From assembly GCA_900208305.1 (NCBI GenBank), contig OAPG01000011.1, positions 124,001 through 188,000 of the forward strand: a DNA stretch of 64,000 bases, in the 5' to 3' direction. The notes below the pieces were generated by a model. That model was not told where the DNA came from. It was given only the letters and a program-made list of their open reading frames with translations, and ran no database searches. Of this stretch, positions 28,115 to 37,647 are shown piece by piece (within the stretch, counting starts at the first letter, position 1; the number at the start of each line of letters is the position of its first letter). This DNA is from Melanopsichium pennsylvanicum. Its lineage: Eukaryota > Basidiomycota > Ustilaginomycetes > Ustilaginales. Position numbers and translations under genes: made by a program.

Positions 28115-28152
28115 ATCATGTGATTGTGATTGTGACTGTGACTGTGACTGTT
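28115..28152. repeat. TGTGAT/TGTGAC hexamer tandem repeat
   Basis: About five to six imperfect hexamer units (TGTGAT changing to TGTGAC) in the gene-poor region. Confidence 0.75.
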
Positions 28153-30227
28153 TTAGTTACAGAAAGCCACCAACACGAAAGACGCCCATCAGAACATCTA
28201 CGGAGCAACCGGTCCAAGCTTTCGGGTTTGAGTTTTGGCACTGTTGTGTGAGCGGAACGTTTTAGTACGGGGTTCATGCGAAGGAAGTGAACCAACGCTG
28301 GCAACAAAGTCAGGTAGTGTGACGTGCTCACGTTGTGCGAATGAGCGCTAAATGGCTGTAAGGGGCTGGCGATTTTGGTCTCGGATGGAGGTTTTTCGCC
28401 TGAACTGCATCCGTCTCCAAACACACGACTCAAAGCACTCTAAATCTGGTAAATGATCGACGAAAGGCTGCTAATGATCTTATTTTTGCATGTTTTGATC
28501 GTCGGATGTGGTACTTTTACATCTCAGAAGCAGAGAATCAGAAGGGAAATGTATGAGGATACAAGGTACAAAGAGGATACGTGGTAAGAAAGGAGAAGAG
28601 TGACATGCGGAAGCGAAGAGGGAGAGGAGAAGAGGCAAGGTGGGAAAGAATCGAAGTGTGCTTTGGCGAGGCTGCGACTGCGGATTGGATGCTGCTGCGG
28701 CAAAGCATGTTATTCATTTTATGACAAGACTGACTCCAACCGTCATTTGCCCATTGGGGGCAAATGAATAAAGTTCAAGTGTGATGTACAAAGCGCGAGA
28801 TGCAATGCAACGGTGATTCCCACACTCTCTGACAAAACCGTCTTGGCTTTCGAATTGGTTGGCGGCGTCTGCTCTCTTGTCAAAGTTTGATTTTCTGTGT
28901 GTTTGGCAGAAGCATCGTTCCGACACAGCTCAGGTATGGATTCATGGGATGCGGCATTTCTTTACATCAACACAATTTCGTAAACACAGCACCGACCTTT
29001 TTTATTTTAAATTTTGTTGGAGATTGGTTTTTTCTTTTCTCTGCGGAGGAGAGCGGGGTACCAACTCTTGCGACGTGCATAATTGAGACATTCATCTCAA
29101 GACCTCGACTCTCCCCGCCTTGGTCCTTCCCGCTGCCAAATGTTGAAAATTTCATCTCACTTGGCAGGAAAGCTCTAGCGCTACATATTTGGAATGGTTC
29201 AGGTTGAATGAGGAAAGCAATATTATGGCGTTGTTGATCGCATATGGTCACAATATGCAGATAAGACCCAAAAGAACGCTAGAACGACTGCTCACCTTTT
29301 AGAAGGCGAGGAATGAATTCAAGCACGCCACGCGAAAAAGTGAGAACAAGAATTTCATTTTTCTCGACTCAGCTGTGTCGCTTTGGCTTGGAGTCGAACT
29401 TGGATTGCATGATGGCTCGCCTAGTGCAGCGCTCTTTTTAACATGGCCGCTTCAAGAGAGTACAGTGAATGTTTAAACTACTTTACAGTTGAGAGTGAGA
29501 AGAAGGGTGTGGCAAAAATGTGTTCTATTCTCTTGCCGAGACTGCGGTGAAAAACACAGGGAGAGAAGGGAAGAGTAGCTTTCTTAGCGGTCTTGTCTCA
29601 TATTTGTGCTCCGAGATGGGAAAATCCCTGGAAAAGGATTTAAATGAGGAGAATCACACATTTTGTAACACTAGTCAAGAGCACAGTTGAAATATAAATT
29701 AGCAACTAAGGAAGGCATACTACTAATATTGGCGCACGGACGCGATCAGCTGCTGTTGATTGGTCTCTGCAAATTCTTATTTTACAGACGCAAAGCGCCA
29801 AACTGTCAAGAAGCTGTCTCTGGCAAAATTCATTTTGAGCAAAGGTTCACACTTGTCTGGCGTTTTGTGCCCGCATGTTACGAGTAAGTTAGAGTATATT
29901 CAAGTTTCTCGTGACTGCAGATTGCTCGTGCAGACCACGGCGACATCAGCCAATCCCAATCAAGAATTCATCCATGATCTATTCCAACAATCAGATTTCA
30001 CTTGCAGTCAGTTTTCCCAATTTTGCAAGAGTGTGTGTGTTGATGTCGGGACGGGCAGTCATCTCTTTTCTGCCGCGGCAGAGATTGGCGTTCTGAGATG
30101 GATCGACTGACAATCTGCTCTTTCTGCAACTCGCTTCTGCCTTTCCTCATTGTTGCACTGTTTCGGGGGCTTTGTACCGTATCCTGTAAAACACGTTCCG
30201 CGCCACTCACCAACCAATCCACCCACT

Positions 30228-30264
30228 ATTTTTATTTTTATTTTTATTTTTATTTTTATTGTTT
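30228..30264. repeat. (TTTTTA)n tandem repeat
   Basis: Five to six consecutive ATTTTT hexamers in the gene-poor region upstream of the GMC oxidoreductase. Confidence 0.85.
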
Positions 30265-30583
30265 TTCCCCCTCTTCGTCCTCTTCTTGGGCTCATACCAC
30301 ACCGCCGGTGCAACGACCAAGTTGTTGCGTAAGTGCAGGTGGGATGCATTGCATTCTCAAGTGGCTTGCTCTCCTATCAACAACGGCGTGCTTGCAGCGT
30401 GCAGCATAAACCCAACGACGATTCGCTCGGCAAGCTGATTGCCGTCCTAATTGGTTCAACTCAGAGCTCGCAGTGCAAAAGTCTTTCAAATTCGTTTTGC
30501 CACAACACCCAAAGATCATCCATAACACTTGAGTATACACAAAGACCCTTCCGCCGCTGCGCCTGGCCAAGCTGAGACATATC

Positions 30584-31010
30584 CATTCGCCATTCCCATT
30601 CGCCATTCCCATTCGCCACTTGTCACCTACTGTCACACTGTGCAATATTCTACCCTCTCTTTGTCTTTCTCTTGCCCGCTCATCTTCTCCGTTCTGTTTC
30701 CATTGCTCCTTTTCATCGCTCCTCCCTCGGTCTCGCTTGCTTTTCTGCTCAAGCCCCACTCTACCTCGCGCTGTTTCCACCACCCCCTTACAGTGCTGCA
30801 CCACTGCACAGCTTCCCTTCCTTCGAGTATAATATCTTTTCACCTGGATCAACTTGTCTACCCTCCTTACCCCCTTTCCTTCCTTCCCACCTCTCCTGCC
30901 TTCCTACCTCTCCTGCCTTCCTACCTCTCCGTCACCCTTCCGCCGTCACTCATCTTTCCTCATCCGTCACGTCGCACTCGGAGACGATTCAATCTCGTAG
31001 ATATAACCTA
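30584..31010 (+). promoter_or_regulatory. Repeat-bearing pyrimidine-rich leader of the GMC oxidoreductase gene
   Basis: Begins with tandem CATTCGCCATTCC-like 12-mers, then runs of CTTT, CTCC and CCTT including two copies of TCCTGCCTTCCTACCTC near 30890-30925. Such CT blocks just upstream of start codons are common at highly expressed fungal genes; this reading is inference. Confidence 0.5.
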
Positions 31011-31050
31011 CTTTACTGAATATCCACCATCAATCCCCTCCTAGTTCATA

Positions 31051-32964
31051 ATGAAGGCAACCATCCTCGTCGCTGCCGCCTCTCTTGCTGGCGTCGTGGC
31101 TGCCAACCCGGTGGCATGGACCAAGCTCTCGCCTCGTGCTGAAATGGCTGCTCGCATTGCCGAAAATTCCCAGCTTGCCGCCCGCTCCATCTCTACCGAC
31201 GCTGCCAAATTCTCTTCAAACAAGTACGACTACCTTGTTGTTGGTGCAGGTACCGCAGGTCTGGCTCTCGCTGCCCGTCTTTCCGAAGGTGGCAAGTACA
31301 AGGTTGGTGTTCTCGAAGCTGGTTCCAGCGGTCTCGGCGTTGGCATCATTGATACGCCTGGTCAATTCGGTGCTGATCTCGGCACTGTCTACGATTGGAA
31401 CTACACCACTGTCGCCCAGAACGGTATCCCCTCCTCCGGCTGGCCTCGTGGAAAAGTCCTCGGTGGTTCTTCAGCTCTCAACTTCCTTGTTTGGGACCGT
31501 TCGTCACGATACGAGATCGACGCCTGGGAGCAGCTCGGAAACCCAGGTTGGAACTGGAACAACATCTACTCTGCCATGAAGAAGAGCGAACACTTCCACG
31601 CTCCTACCTCGCAGAACGCCGATCTCTTGGGTGTCAAACCCGTTGTCACCGACTACGGTCAGAGCGGCCCTATTCAGCTCGCTTTCCCCAACTACATCTC
31701 CCAACAGGTCCGTCGCTGGATCCCTGCCTTGATGGAATTGGGCGTTCCTAAGAACAACCAGCCCCTCGCCGGTGAAAACGTCGGCGTCTCACAGCAGCCT
31801 TCGGACATCAACCCTAACAACTACACTCGATCTTACTCTGCACCTGCTTACCTCTTCCCCAATCAGGCCCGCTCCAACCTCGACGTTCTCACCAACGCTC
31901 TCGTCAGCAAGGTCAACTTTGACACTTCCTGCGACGACCTTTGGGCTACCGGCGTCACCTTTACCTCCAACGGTCAATCTTACACCGTCAACGCCACCAA
32001 GGAAGTCATCCTTTCCGGCGGTACCGTCAACACTCCCCAGCTCCTCGAGTTGTCTGGTATTGGCTCCAAGGATGTATTGAAAAACGCTGGCGTCAAGGTA
32101 CTCTACGAGAACCCCAACGTCGGCGAGAACCTTCAGGATCACACATACTCGGCCACTGTCTATAACCTCAAGCCACAATACCAGACTCTTGATAGCCTTC
32201 GTTCCAACACCACTTTTGCTGCCGAGCAGGCCGCCGCTTACAAGGCCAACCAGTCTTCCATCCTGTCCGAAGCCGTCCCTTCTATCGCTTATGTTTCGCT
32301 CTCCCGCGTTGTTGGCGATGCTCGTGCCAAGTCTATGATCGCTGATGTTGCCAAGTACGTCGCTGCCTCAACTGCTCCTTACAAGGCCACTCTCTCCAAG
32401 CAGCTCGACTTCCTCAACAACTACCCAGACAAGGTTGGCCAGATGGAGCTCATCGGTATCGACGGCTACTTTGCCGGTACTGGTACCCCCAAGGCCAACG
32501 AGACCTACTTTACTATTCTTGCTGCTAACCAGCACTTGTTCAGCCGTGGAAACGTTCACATCAACTCGAGCGACCCTACCAAGTACCCCCTCATCAACCC
32601 CAAGTACTTCTCAGTTCCCTTTGATGTCGAGCTCTCCACTGCCGGTACCAACTACACCCGTAAGATCGGTCTTAGCAAGACTTACTCGGACATGGTTGTG
32701 GGCGAGTACTGGCCTGGATCGAATGTCAACCAGGAGAACTACACCAAAACTACTTCTGTGACTGAATACCACCCTATTGGAACCGCATCCATGCTTCCTC
32801 GCAGTCAGGGTGGTGTGGTTAACTCCAACCTCCGTGTTTACGGTACCAAGAACCTAAGGGTCGTCGATGCTTCCGTCATCCCCTTGCACGTCGCTGCCCA
32901 TATCCAGGCTACCATCTATGGTGTCGCCGAGTACGGTGCTCAGATCATCAAGTCCCAGGCTTAA
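31051..32964 (+). CDS. Secreted GMC-family FAD oxidoreductase (glucose/aryl-alcohol oxidase-like)
   Basis: 637 residues with a signal peptide (residues 1-18, cleavage likely after VAA). The FAD-binding motif GAGTAG lies at 65-70, followed by GVLEAGSSG. WPRGKVLGGSSALNFLVWDR is the first GMC signature and ILSGGTVNTPQLLELSGIG the second. The catalytic pair is His574 in YHPIGTASM and His617 in HVAAHIQATIYG, 43 apart as in glucose oxidase. Several N-glycosylation sites (NYT, NAT, NQS, NSS) fit an extracellular enzyme that oxidises a sugar or alcohol and yields hydrogen peroxide, or reduces quinones. Codons end mostly in C, more strongly than in neighbouring genes, which suggests high expression. 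Substrate is not predictable from sequence. Confidence 0.93.
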   Translation: MKATILVAAASLAGVVAANPVAWTKLSPRAEMAARIAENSQLAARSISTDAAKFSSNKYDYLVVGAGTAGLALAARLSEGGKYKVGVLEAGSSGLGVGIIDTPGQFGADLGTVYDWNYTTVAQNGIPSSGWPRGKVLGGSSALNFLVWDRSSRYEIDAWEQLGNPGWNWNNIYSAMKKSEHFHAPTSQNADLLGVKPVVTDYGQSGPIQLAFPNYISQQVRRWIPALMELGVPKNNQPLAGENVGVSQQPSDINPNNYTRSYSAPAYLFPNQARSNLDVLTNALVSKVNFDTSCDDLWATGVTFTSNGQSYTVNATKEVILSGGTVNTPQLLELSGIGSKDVLKNAGVKVLYENPNVGENLQDHTYSATVYNLKPQYQTLDSLRSNTTFAAEQAAAYKANQSSILSEAVPSIAYVSLSRVVGDARAKSMIADVAKYVAASTAPYKATLSKQLDFLNNYPDKVGQMELIGIDGYFAGTGTPKANETYFTILAANQHLFSRGNVHINSSDPTKYPLINPKYFSVPFDVELSTAGTNYTRKIGLSKTYSDMVVGEYWPGSNVNQENYTKTTSVTEYHPIGTASMLPRSQGGVVNSNLRVYGTKNLRVVDASVIPLHVAAHIQATIYGVAEYGAQIIKSQA

Positions 32965-33699
32965 ACACGACCGGGATACCAATCCTTTTTTTTTGCTTGG
33001 ATTTGGAATCTAGTTCACGGTGGCCCAGGTAAACATAGCCGTGGGCCATCACATCTTCATACCATGCTCCGTCTTTCTACTGTTGATTCACCGCAATGCT
33101 TTTCAACAGCACAACAATTATGACCGTCACGACGTTTCCCCCCCCCCTCCTCCCACTCCAGATTGCTTTCGTCTACTTTGTTCAGCCTTATTTGGTTTGC
33201 TAGATTTTTAAACGGGTACCCATCTTTGTTTTTATCATCCCCTCAGTATTGTTGTTGCGCTCGCTGCTCAATGTGTGACTGTTTGTTGGTGCGCAATGTG
33301 TTCGCTTTTGCGATAATTTTTTACATGACTTTTCTAGTCAACGTTATACGATTTCGGATTTATTGGCTCATTCAGGCTTTGCGACGTTGTTATCGACTTG
33401 AAAGTGCCGGATGAGTGTCATGAATGGAGCTTATGGGTTGCCGGTGAAATGTGGCTGACGTTGCACAAATGTGAAACGTACCGAGGAGTCTAGACAGCAG
33501 TCGGTCGGTGTTCAGCGGGGTGAACTTTAGATTTAGATTTGGCCGAGCGGCGATCCGTTCCGCTCAAAATGTTTTTTTTTATTATTATTTTTATTTGATC
33601 CGACCCTATGCTGCCATTTCTTCTTTAAACTCTTGTCCTTCCTATCACACACTACCGCCTCTATAGACGCCTATAAACAAAACACAAGACGTGATCGGC
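32965..33699. other. Intergenic region
   Basis: No supportable gene. Contains T-rich 3' flank of the GMC gene, a C run near 33138-33147 and the promoter of the DUF3605-like gene with a T/A-rich tract at about 33571-33596. Confidence 0.5.
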
Positions 33700-34776
33700 A
33701 TGACGAACAACGAGCTGGTTTCAGAGGTATCCTCCTCTTCTCCGGAACGAATCATCGATCCGATGATCAGCAAACATTTTCCAGGCTTTCTCGACACTAG
33801 ACTTCCAGGGAGCTTTTTCCCCAACCCAAAACACGATGCACCATCCAACTTTATGACCTGGCCATACATCGTCCAAATCCTCAGCCACGGAGATTTGGAT
33901 CAGCTTTTCCGAGACCCGGTTTGCGATACAGCCTATCGTACCTTTGCACCGCCGGTGAGGAAGCAGTACGGAGGAATGGAGAACTATATTCGAACAGCTC
34001 GACTTGGATGGCCTGCCGAAGTAGATTCCGCCCCCTCTGGACCCAACATGCTGGATAAGCCTCCAAAGGATCCTCTTTCGATCATGAGCTTGGCATCTTC
34101 TGCTTCGGGATCGTTTGTTTCTGCTCCTGGTAGCCGCATGTCTACCCCTACAGGTCGGGTTTCCACACCCAACGGTACACCAAGGATTCCCGTCGAGGTC
34201 ATCAAAGAGACTTGGCCGGAGAAAGTTCTCGCTCACCCAAACAAGCCAGGAATCAAACTGAAACATTTCGTTCACGATGCAGATATTGATGGTGAGCACG
34301 CCGAGTGTTTGGTGAAAACCATCCCAAACGACTGGCCATATGGTGTCCCTTCTGGTTCGAGTCATTGGGTGGTTTGGTCAAAACTACCCATCCTGCATCC
34401 CTCCCTGTTCGAAAATTTCGAAACACCTTTTCCTGTCGAAACCCGGGATGATTTGTACAACTGCGTCACCGGGGACGGTATTCGAGGCTTTACAGGTTTT
34501 CTTCCCGAATCTGATGCCAATCCAACCTATCACTTCCAAGGAGAGGTTATTCCAGAGGTGTTGGGAAGCTACTCACAGTCCAAGCTAGCAGAGGCTTCTG
34601 AAAAGGGAGAGCTGGCAGGGTTGAGTAGGGAATCGATTTCGCGAGCTCACGCTTGGGCAAGTCGAGAGGTAACAAAGTACATAGAAAAGGTTTGGCCAGC
34701 GGATAGATACCAGACAGCATGGTTTTGCAATCCGCCTCACTTGCGTACAGTTCCTTCTTTGAGTCATTTTCAGTAA
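33700..34776 (+). CDS. DUF3605 (N-acetylglucosamine-induced protein 1-like) protein
   Basis: 358 residues from the first in-frame ATG (33700). The C-terminal half has the DUF3605 pattern: KHFVHDADIDGEHAECL, IPNDWPYGVPSGSSHWVVWSKLPIL, an acidic segment, then ISRAHAWASREVTKYIEKVWPADRYQTAWFCNPPHLRTVPSLSHF. Family members are induced by N-acetylglucosamine in some fungi; their molecular function is not established. An insert of about 70 Ser/Pro/Gly-rich residues splits the domain near residues 125-190. The frame stops right at a CA|GTAAGTG splice donor (34773), and the family normally continues HFHV after this point, so the last codons may lie in a short second exon that I cannot place with confidence. 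Confidence 0.78.
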   Translation: MTNNELVSEVSSSSPERIIDPMISKHFPGFLDTRLPGSFFPNPKHDAPSNFMTWPYIVQILSHGDLDQLFRDPVCDTAYRTFAPPVRKQYGGMENYIRTARLGWPAEVDSAPSGPNMLDKPPKDPLSIMSLASSASGSFVSAPGSRMSTPTGRVSTPNGTPRIPVEVIKETWPEKVLAHPNKPGIKLKHFVHDADIDGEHAECLVKTIPNDWPYGVPSGSSHWVVWSKLPILHPSLFENFETPFPVETRDDLYNCVTGDGIRGFTGFLPESDANPTYHFQGEVIPEVLGSYSQSKLAEASEKGELAGLSRESISRAHAWASREVTKYIEKVWPADRYQTAWFCNPPHLRTVPSLSHFQ

Positions 34777-35110
34777 GTGCCTTACTTTGCGATATCTTAG
34801 TTGAGGATCAAAGTTCAGAGTTGGCAAGATTCGCTGACCAAGATCGACTTTTGCTTCTTTATGGAATTCAGCGTGGTCGTGAGGGATCAGCCACCGGAAA
34901 AGTCTACCTGATCCCGAGTTACTTGGTAAGTTTGAATGGAACAATTCTCTACGGAACGCCTTATCACAAGTCAGCTTTTATAGTTAGGATATCGGACAGA
35001 TAAATGAAAAGAGAATTCAAACATATTTGCGCAAGAGCGTTGTCAAGATTGGTACGTCGGAGGCTTTGCTCGCTCGGACGTGCTGCTCATTTGGATACAT
35101 TGATCTGATC
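34777..35110. other. Convergent intergenic space, possible terminal exon of the DUF3605-like gene
   Basis: AG acceptors at about 34813-34820 would give very short introns (41-48 bp) and extra C-terminal residues in different frames. No other gene is visible. Confidence 0.35.
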
Positions 35111-36130
35111 TCAGTGGTAAAAGCGTCCCCCTACAACTTGCTTCAACCCCTTGAGAACCTCTTCACCTTCGCTTGTTGTCGCTGTGCCGATCTCCGGAGT
35201 AAGAGGCTTGCTTTTCAGCAGAATGCTTTCCAAGTCACCTCTTGACCCCTTTGCTATCTCATTCGAGCTTGAAGCTGGACCTGATATCCATTGCTGCCGC
35301 TCTTGCGTATTTTCCCCGGGGCTTGGATTTTGTATCTTGAGCTCCGTCCAACGTTTTGACTCTACACCTGTAGGCGCTACTGTACTGTCCAAGGTCTTCT
35401 CTTGCATGTTCGCATATTGCGTGTTAGCCATGCGTGTTGATTCTGCTTGCTCTGCTCCTCGTGTTTTTTCCCAATCCCAGTGGTCCTCTTCCGTTGCCAA
35501 CTCTTGCATATAATTCAAATGGTTTCTCCAAATATTCACGCCTTCGACATCCACAAGTCCTTCCTCACATGCTGCTAAAAAACTTGCCCAAGCCCTGTAC
35601 ATACTTTCTTCAAACTTTCTCCATTCCGGTGTGATATTCGCATACTTTAAAACCATACGCATTTGCAAAAGTCGCAATAAAATCCCCAATTCGCCCAGAA
35701 GCATTTCGTGGTAAATCAAGGCATTTGGGTTGGGCACTTGTCGAGCTCGTTCGATCTCGATCACGCCTTTTTGAAGATTGATGGCACGAATGAGTTGCTG
35801 TTCCTTGAGCCACGCATCGAAAGGTGGTGATTCTGGGTAGAGGCGTGGGTGAAAGCGCAACTCGCGCGTCTCAAGGTAGTGAGCATGGAGAGAAGCTTGG
35901 TTCCAGAAAGAAGGGGGGCCGAGGATTGAGTGGTCAGGGTGGATGTGGAGTCGTGTGTCAAATGTTGAGCGTGTATCGGGGGGAAAGTCCCACGGTTCAA
36001 GGTTAGCACCACGACTCAAGAGCGCTCGACCGGCGGGGGAAGCGATCGAGCTTCTAATCGGTAGTGGATCTTGGGACCGTGCAAGGCCAACGGCGAGAGC
36101 GATCACGATGAGCACGGCAAACTTGCGCAT
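35111..36130 (-). CDS. Secreted protein of unknown function, candidate effector
   Basis: 339 residues from the ATG at 36130 (six codons of an upstream extension lack an ATG). Signal peptide at residues 1-20 (core AVLIVIALAVGLA, cleavage likely after RSQ). The mature part has a helical, Trp/Tyr-containing region at about 60-220 with PPSFWNQASLHAHYLETRELRFHP, LLGELGILLRLLQMR and WRNHLNYMQELATEEDHWDWE, then a hydrophilic Ser/Glu/Gln-rich tail. No Cys-rich pattern and no family I recognise. An intron-free secreted orphan next to similar genes is typical of smut effector candidates; that role is inference. A TACTGTA site at 35378 lies inside the coding region. Confidence 0.72.
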   Translation of the reverse strand: MRKFAVLIVIALAVGLARSQDPLPIRSSIASPAGRALLSRGANLEPWDFPPDTRSTFDTRLHIHPDHSILGPPSFWNQASLHAHYLETRELRFHPRLYPESPPFDAWLKEQQLIRAINLQKGVIEIERARQVPNPNALIYHEMLLGELGILLRLLQMRMVLKYANITPEWRKFEESMYRAWASFLAACEEGLVDVEGVNIWRNHLNYMQELATEEDHWDWEKTRGAEQAESTRMANTQYANMQEKTLDSTVAPTGVESKRWTELKIQNPSPGENTQERQQWISGPASSSNEIAKGSRGDLESILLKSKPLTPEIGTATTSEGEEVLKGLKQVVGGRFYH

Positions 36131-37647
36131 GTTCGGCAAAGTCACCAAAGCTAGCTTGAAGGCGCGATCAGAGTCCTCCTTTATGCCGTTAATACTGAGC
36201 GGATAAGGCTATGTTGTGAAGCACGGCTTGTCTATGACGCTAATAATCACGCAGTTGTCAGCACTTGGAAAGCTGGGCATAAAGGCGTGTGTGCTTGTAC
36301 AGGTGTGCACCTGGTGGAATGTTGCTACGAGCTTGTTAGAGAGATAGGAAAGGAGCAGATACAAGACGAGCTGACCGAACTGTTAGAGTGTAGGAAGTGG
36401 GCGACAGACGAGCCAATCGAAGAGGTTTACAAGCATACTGAAACAGTTTACCAGCCTTCTCAATCTCCTTCCCTATGCTGAGTGGTTCATTTCATATCGT
36501 TGTCTCGCAAAATAGGAGAAGAGAAAATCGACTTCGGCAAGCCGCCTGTATCATATCAATCGGACCACATGAAGCAACTCATCCTGTCCTTCTGCACGTG
36601 CAGTCTCGAGTGGGAGAGACGCCGAGGTGTGGTACCGGCTTGCCTTCTTGCATCTCTGTCACAATATGATACCGTACTTCGACATGACGAGACATGTGTA
36701 GTTAATGTACTGTAGCACCAAAGCAGCCGTCAAGATGTCATTCGTGCTTTTATGATGGCATCATGAGCGCCTTTGGCGTGAAAGAAATGCCTACAGTCGC
36801 TCGCTAACGCTATGCAGCGTCTCTCACTCTGGCTTATCTTGCGGCACATTATTTGCAATCCACGTCAACCCCAAACCTCATCCAAGCCTGCACTACAGTA
36901 TTTGTTTTGTACTTGTTTACATTCAGGATCTTGATATCCATCAGGCAAGCTCTTCACCGACATTTCAGCGCCGTAACGACTGTATGTGACATATGCTGTT
37001 CAAGTGCGGCCACGAGAGTCAGCAAGGGAGCATCATCATCATACCCAATTTGGAATTCTTGCCTATTTTGCAAGGCGAAGGCGCGTGGGCAGCACACCCT
37101 GACAGCAGCTAAAAACACGCCTTGTACCACCAAATGCCGGCCAAAAGGCGTCTGTTCACCTCCAAAGTCATCCAGCCAGCGAGTTAGACAGCCAGCGAGT
37201 TAGACAGCCAGCGAGTTAGACAGCCAGCCAGCTCATCTTCGCGCAGAGGTCAATGATAATAATGGTCGGCTTTCGCGTGGCTTTCTGCACGGCGTACGTC
37301 AGAGACCCTTGTTGATGTAAACGAGTGCAACGTGGATTGTAGTATTCACTACTATTGCTTGATAGCCTACACGAAGCTCTCCCAAGCTCCTCGACTTCTC
37401 CCCTCGCCAATCTGATCAGCACAACGCTCCCATCGCTGGGAGCATCCTTCCTTCTCTTAAGTAAACATACAGCTTCGCAGCTCTGCGACATTCCCCTTGC
37501 AAACTTCTCCACACATTTCCCTCCTCAAGATTCTGTTGCGACTCCACAAGCTTCGTAATCGCTTCCACGCACAGAGTGACCATCATTGTAGCCTCCCAAA
37601 AACGTTCAAGCAGCATCTTGGCTTGATTCAGTAAGTATCGCACAACA
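36131..37647. other. Intergenic region with a 16-bp tandem repeat
   Basis: No supportable gene. Two TACTGTA sites (36708, 36894), a 16-bp tandem repeat at about 37179-37231, and likely the leader of the alpha/beta hydrolase gene (a GTAAGT donor at 37631 could belong to a leader intron). A short open segment at 36302-36481 encodes a helical peptide without a start codon. Confidence 0.5.
37179..37231. repeat. 16-bp tandem repeat, about 3.3 copies
   Basis: Unit CAGCCAGCGAGTTAGA repeated head to tail three times, followed by a partial copy CAGCCAGCCAGC. Confidence 0.9.

Larger units (their letters stand above)
26838..31050. other. Gene-poor 4.2-kb intergenic region
   Basis: No open frame here has recognisable domains, a good start context or spliced continuity. 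Contents: three TACTGTA sites (27466, 27686, 27700), a TGTGAC-type hexamer repeat at about 28121-28151, a (TTTTTA)n repeat at about 30228-30264, three copies of a CATTCGCCATTC-type 12-mer at about 30584-30618, and a strongly pyrimidine-rich block from about 30640 to 31010 that is probably the leader and core promoter of the GMC oxidoreductase gene. A non-coding RNA cannot be excluded. Confidence 0.55.

Noticed and set aside
29385..29455. tRNA-like stretch on the minus strand with a B-box-like GTTCGACTCC and an AGAGCGCTG segment
   Set aside because: The five bases on each side of the putative T-loop do not pair, no D-arm or acceptor stem can be drawn, so it is not a functional tRNA gene; at most a relic or chance.
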